DNA of 40,957 bases. Source: 40CM-2-70-7 sp035505915. GTDB taxonomy: Bacteria > Gemmatimonadota > Gemmatimonadetes > Gemmatimonadales > GWC2-71-9. A program made the translations under genes and the position numbers. The notes beneath the pieces were generated by a model. That model ran no database searches and was not told where the DNA came from. It saw nothing but the letters and a program-made list of their open reading frames with translations. Where the stretch lies: positions 1-40,957 of the forward strand of contig DATJQI010000019.1 of assembly GCA_035505915.1 (NCBI GenBank), given 5' to 3'. Positions 38,026 through 40,957 of this stretch are shown piece by piece (positions within the stretch are counted from its first letter, which is position 1; each line of letters begins with the position of its first letter).

Positions 38026-39438
38026 TCAGGGCGCCTTGAGGTTCTGCTTTCCGAGGAAGTCGAGCAGGGTCGCCGCCGGGATCGAGAAGATGATCTTCCC
38101 GCCGGATTCCGCCTGGCCGCCGTAGAGGACCGCCACCACCTGGCCGTTCCGGTTGAAGATCGGACTCCCGGACGATCCCGGGGCTCCGTACCCGTCCACC
38201 TGCACCAGGCTGGAGAGCACCTTGCTCGCGGTCCCGACCGTCAGGGTGGGCTCCGCGACCATGGTCATCCCCGATCCCTCCATCGGCAGGTCCAGACCCA
38301 GCGGGAAACCCAGGATGGCCACGGGGTCCCCGCGCTCGAGATCCCGCGGATCCCGGTCGACGCCCAGGATCCGGGGCGTGCCGCCCTTGATGTCGACGCG
38401 GAAGACGCCGAGGTCGGCGTCGGCCGCGACGCCGATGAAGTGTCCCTGGAACCACTGTTTCGAGCCCGAGAACTTCACCGCGATCCGGTTGGGGTGCTGG
38501 TTGCCGTCGTCGCCGATCAGGACGTGGCGGTTGGTGACCATCGTGCCCTGGGAATCGATCGCGAAGGCCGTGCCGGAGAACCGCGAGGAGTCGCTGTACT
38601 CGACGATGACCAGCGCCACCGCGTCCTGATTGGTGTGCGAAATGGCGCGGTAATCGACGTTCGCGGCGCCGTTCAGCGCCTGCTGCCGCGCCACCGCGGC
38701 GTCGAGCTGCTGGTGCAGCCGCGCGATGGTCTCGGGGTCGCCGTTCTGCCGGGCGTCGGCCAGCTGCTGCTGCAGCTGGTCCGACTCCGTCTTCGCCTGC
38801 TGGTAGGCGTCGTTCAGGTCCTTGATCTGGGACTGGAAGTGCTGCTCTTCCTTCCGCAGGCTGTCCTCGATGGCCTGCATCTGCGCGAGCTGGAGGTCCC
38901 GGTCGTGCCCGCTCTTCCATTGCATGGCGCCGAATCCGGCGGCGACCAGGATGAGCAGCGCGAAGAGGGCCTTCGTGGTGTTCCGCAGGGCCCGCGTCTG
39001 CTTCGCGACCTCGAGGGCCACCCGGACCGCCGTGCTCGAGCGGGCGCGCTGGGCCGGCATGGGGGCCTTGGCCTGCGAGGCCCGTCCGGCGGCCTGCTCG
39101 CCCGGGGAGGGTGCGGCCCGCGTGTCCCGCTCCAGCACGTGAAACTCGAACGCGGGCCCCTCGGCCCCGAAGCCCACGACGTCGCCGTCCGCCAGGATGG
39201 TGTCGGCCGTGATCCGCTTTCCGTTGACGAAGGTGCCGTTCTTGCTCTGGAGATCCTGGAGGACGTAGTCCGAGCCGCGGACCAGCAGGGCGGCGTGCCG
39301 CGCGGAGACGTCGAGATCCCGCTCGGCGTCGAAGCGGATGTCCGAGAGCGGGTGGCGGCCGATGCCGAGATAGGCCTTGGAGACCGTTTCCACCTGTCCG
39401 GCGCGGCCGCCGGCCAGGAACTTGATCTGGGCTTTCAC
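38026..39438 (-). CDS. FHA domain - transmembrane - coiled coil - trypsin-like protease
   Basis: The 470-residue protein begins with an FHA phosphothreonine-binding domain (about 5-100; GIGRHPLSDI, SARHAALLV, LQSKNGTFVNGKRI). A basic Ala/Pro linker leads to one transmembrane helix at about 157-174. Residues 178-255 are a Gln/Glu-rich coiled coil. Residues 265-465 are a trypsin/HtrA-like protease with catalytic His305 (TNRHVL), Asp342 (DADLGVF) and Ser423 (GAPGSSGSP). The FHA domain would face the cytoplasm and the protease the other side, which suggests transmembrane control by phosphorylation. No PDZ domain is seen. The GTG start overlaps the PP2C gene by 4 bases. Confidence 0.88.
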   Translation of the reverse strand: MKAQIKFLAGGRAGQVETVSKAYLGIGRHPLSDIRFDAERDLDVSARHAALLVRGSDYVLQDLQSKNGTFVNGKRITADTILADGDVVGFGAEGPAFEFHVLERDTRAAPSPGEQAAGRASQAKAPMPAQRARSSTAVRVALEVAKQTRALRNTTKALFALLILVAAGFGAMQWKSGHDRDLQLAQMQAIEDSLRKEEQHFQSQIKDLNDAYQQAKTESDQLQQQLADARQNGDPETIARLHQQLDAAVARQQALNGAANVDYRAISHTNQDAVALVIVEYSDSSRFSGTAFAIDSQGTMVTNRHVLIGDDGNQHPNRIAVKFSGSKQWFQGHFIGVAADADLGVFRVDIKGGTPRILGVDRDPRDLERGDPVAILGFPLGLDLPMEGSGMTMVAEPTLTVGTASKVLSSLVQVDGYGAPGSSGSPIFNRNGQVVAVLYGGQAESGGKIIFSIPAATLLDFLGKQNLKAP

Positions 39439-40463
39439 TTCCGGGAGGCGAGGAGGATTCCGACGACGACGAGTCCGGCGAGCCCGATGAGTCCGAGGAT
39501 CATCCGCCACCGGACCTGGCGGGCGGGGCGGGGCGCGGGGCTTCCCTTGTAGACCGGGACCGGCTCGGTGCTCGTGTCGGTATCGATCAGGGGATAGACC
39601 TGATGCCCGACGCTGTCGGCGGCCGAGCCGGCGCGGAGCCCGTCCCCGTCGAAGCGCGCGATGATGACGGTAATGTTGTCCGGGCCGCCCCGCTCGTTGG
39701 CGAGCGCGATGAGCCGATCGCAGGCGGCGCTCAGATCGGTGGCGTTCCCCGCGATCTCCGCGATCTCCTCCTTCTTCACCTGGCCCGACAGCCCGTCGGA
39801 GCAGAGCACGAGCGTGTCGCCCCGCCGCAGCTCCTGGTAGGTGAGATCGACCTTGATCTTGGGGTCGGGTCCGAGGGCCTGGAGGATGATGTTCCGGCGC
39901 TCGCTGTGGGCCGCCTCTTCCTCGGTCAGCTCCCCCGCCTCCACGAGCCGCTGCATCAGCGACTGGTCTTTCGTGATCTGGATGGCGGCGCCGTTCCGGA
40001 TGAGGTAGGCGCGGGAGTCGCCGACCTGGGTGAGGTAGACGTGATCGCCGAAGACGCCGGCCGCGGTGGTGGTGGTGCCCATCCCGCGGACTTCGGGGTG
40101 TTCCTTGGCGTAGTTGTGGATCTTCGTGTTCGCCGCTTCGACGGCTTCCTTGAGGTGGTGCGCGAAGCGCTGGGCGGTCAGCTCCTTGTCGGACAACCAC
40201 GACGCTTCCAGGTGGCTGTACACGGAGCCGGTGGCCATTTCGCTCGCCACTTCGCCCGCCGCGGCGCCGCCCATCCCGTCGGCGATCATGAACAGGGAGC
40301 CGCGCTCGCCGAGGTCGTGCTCCTTCATCGCCGGCGTCAGCGTGTGCACCCGGCGGGTCAGGTCCGCGACGAGGTAGTTGTCCTCGTTGTGGTCGCGCGT
40401 CTTCCCCAAGTCGGTCTTGGCGAAGAGGTGGACCTTCACGGGCTTCGGAGAGCGTCCGAACAT
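39435..40463 (-). CDS. PP2C-family Ser/Thr protein phosphatase with C-terminal membrane anchor
   Basis: The 342-residue protein has the PP2C metal-binding set: RDHNEDNY (23-30), ADGMGG (61-66), VGDSRAYLI (147-155), CSDGLSG (221-227) and GPDNIT (260-265). After a 40-residue Pro/Thr-rich linker it ends in a single hydrophobic helix (about 321-339), so the catalytic domain faces the cytoplasm. It would reverse phosphorylation by the kinase likely encoded next door. It starts at ATG 40463, adjacent to the upstream stop, and overlaps the FHA-protease gene. Confidence 0.95.
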   Translation of the reverse strand: MFGRSPKPVKVHLFAKTDLGKTRDHNEDNYLVADLTRRVHTLTPAMKEHDLGERGSLFMIADGMGGAAAGEVASEMATGSVYSHLEASWLSDKELTAQRFAHHLKEAVEAANTKIHNYAKEHPEVRGMGTTTTAAGVFGDHVYLTQVGDSRAYLIRNGAAIQITKDQSLMQRLVEAGELTEEEAAHSERRNIILQALGPDPKIKVDLTYQELRRGDTLVLCSDGLSGQVKKEEIAEIAGNATDLSAACDRLIALANERGGPDNITVIIARFDGDGLRAGSAADSVGHQVYPLIDTDTSTEPVPVYKGSPAPRPARQVRWRMILGLIGLAGLVVVGILLASRK

Positions 40464-40957
40464 CTATTGGGCACCCGGGTTCAGGACGTCCTTGCAAGCG
40501 GCGAAGTCCGGCTTCAACTGCAATCCCCTGTTCGCCCACTGAATGGCGTTGTTCATCTGTCGCGCTTGCTTGTAGGCCTGCGCGACGGCGCACGCCGCGA
40601 AGGCTCGATCGTTCGGACTGACGTGAGATGCGTTGTAGATGAGCGTGCCCGTGTCGATGATCGCGGCAACGTTCGTCATATCGGCTAGTCGGTCAGCCAT
40701 CGCCGCGATGGAAACGGAATCCTGTCCGCTTGGCGCCGGTCGCCGGTTGCCCGGATTGCTGGGCGAGGTCCCCGGGTTCTTCGGCGTCGTCTTATGGGTC
40801 GTATCGGGGTGCGACAGCTTGGTCGTGTCGCCCCCCGTCGGAACCGCCGCCGTCTGATGCGTCGTGGTGTCGTGCGCGGCTCCCGTGGGGCCCGCCGGGG
40901 CGTGCCCGCGCCCGAACAGCGCGTAACCCCCGCCACCCAGCACGACCACCGCGATCC
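40464..40957 (-). CDS. C-terminal part of a membrane protein, probably a Ser/Thr kinase (5' end outside window)
   Basis: The frame is open to the window edge and stops at 40464. It begins with part of a hydrophobic helix (IAVVVLGGGGYALFG), followed by a Thr/Pro-rich linker of about 55 residues and a helical C-terminal domain (RAFAACAVAQAYKQARQMNNAIQW, then ANRGLQLKPDF) that resembles TPR repeats and has Cys residues (FAAC). Pkn-type kinases of related bacteria have a kinase domain, a membrane helix and TPRs in this order, and PP2C and FHA genes follow. The kinase domain itself is not visible, so this is inference. Confidence 0.6.
   Translation of the reverse strand, partial: IAVVVLGGGGYALFGRGHAPAGPTGAAHDTTTHQTAAVPTGGDTTKLSHPDTTHKTTPKNPGTSPSNPGNRRPAPSGQDSVSIAAMADRLADMTNVAAIIDTGTLIYNASHVSPNDRAFAACAVAQAYKQARQMNNAIQWANRGLQLKPDFAACKDVLNPGAQ

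Overview
The window is about 41 kb of very GC-rich, gene-dense bacterial chromosome with no sign of mobile DNA, CRISPR or tRNA/rRNA genes. Gene content (long S10-spc ribosomal operon, zinc-type S14, fused formiminotransferase-cyclodeaminase, archaeal/cyanobacterial-type ornithine cyclodeaminase, pyruvoyl arginine decarboxylase, alpha2-type glycyl-tRNA synthetase, Pkn-like kinase/PP2C/FHA group) and several promoters placed right at start codons suggest an environmental bacterium, most likely Gemmatimonadota. That assignment is inferred from gene content and style; no phylogeny was run.

Region by region: (1) 1-12270, + strand: the end of tuf, then rpsJ-rplC-rplD-rplW-rplB-rpsS-rplV-rpsC-rplP-rpmC-rpsQ-rplN-rplX-rplE-rpsZ-rpsH-rplF-rplR-rpsE-rpmD-rplO-secY-adk-map, nearly all touching or overlapping. 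The alpha-operon genes that often follow map are not here. (2) 15607-12257, - strand: inositol-monophosphatase-like enzyme, formiminotransferase-cyclodeaminase and a GT4 glycosyltransferase, overlapping. (3) 15631-20771, +: trpS, a D-2-hydroxyacid dehydrogenase, a PilT-type ATPase, a DHDPS-family aldolase and a membrane M28 peptidase, chained by 1-4 base overlaps. (4) 20768-25364, +: purA behind a promoter and an intrinsic terminator, a 59-aa protein, an unusual AT-rich intergenic region, glycerate kinase, glycyl-tRNA synthetase and a small regulator-like ORF. (5) 25809-25354, -: hsp20 with a near-perfect sigma-54 promoter. (6) 25965-30937, +: three small unknown proteins, a histone-deacetylase-family amidohydrolase, a dipeptide epimerase and priA. 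(7) 31004-34219, +: ornithine cyclodeaminase-like enzyme, an unknown protein, a Fur-family repressor, pyruvoyl arginine decarboxylase and ccdA. (8) Divergent gamma-glutamyltransferase (-) and murQ-anmK (+) around a symmetrical promoter/operator. (9) 40957-38026, -: C-terminus of a probable membrane Ser/Thr kinase, a PP2C phosphatase and an FHA-TM-coiled-coil-trypsin protein.

Functional themes are translation and secretion (regions 1, 3, 4), murein recycling (dipeptide epimerase, MurQ, AnmK, perhaps GGT), arginine/ornithine/polyamine metabolism (region 7 and the deacetylase-family enzyme) and phospho-signalling (region 9).

The most interesting signals are regulatory. A candidate small RNA on the - strand (about 22447-22364) ends in a GNRA-looped terminator and starts below a sigma-54-like promoter, with a 10-bp inverted repeat upstream. 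There is a second, stronger sigma-54 promoter in front of hsp20. An intrinsic terminator sits between the only visible purA promoter and purA, and another lies inside the first 40 codons of the ornithine cyclodeaminase gene. A 9-bp inverted repeat between ggt and murQ carries a -35 hexamer in each arm.
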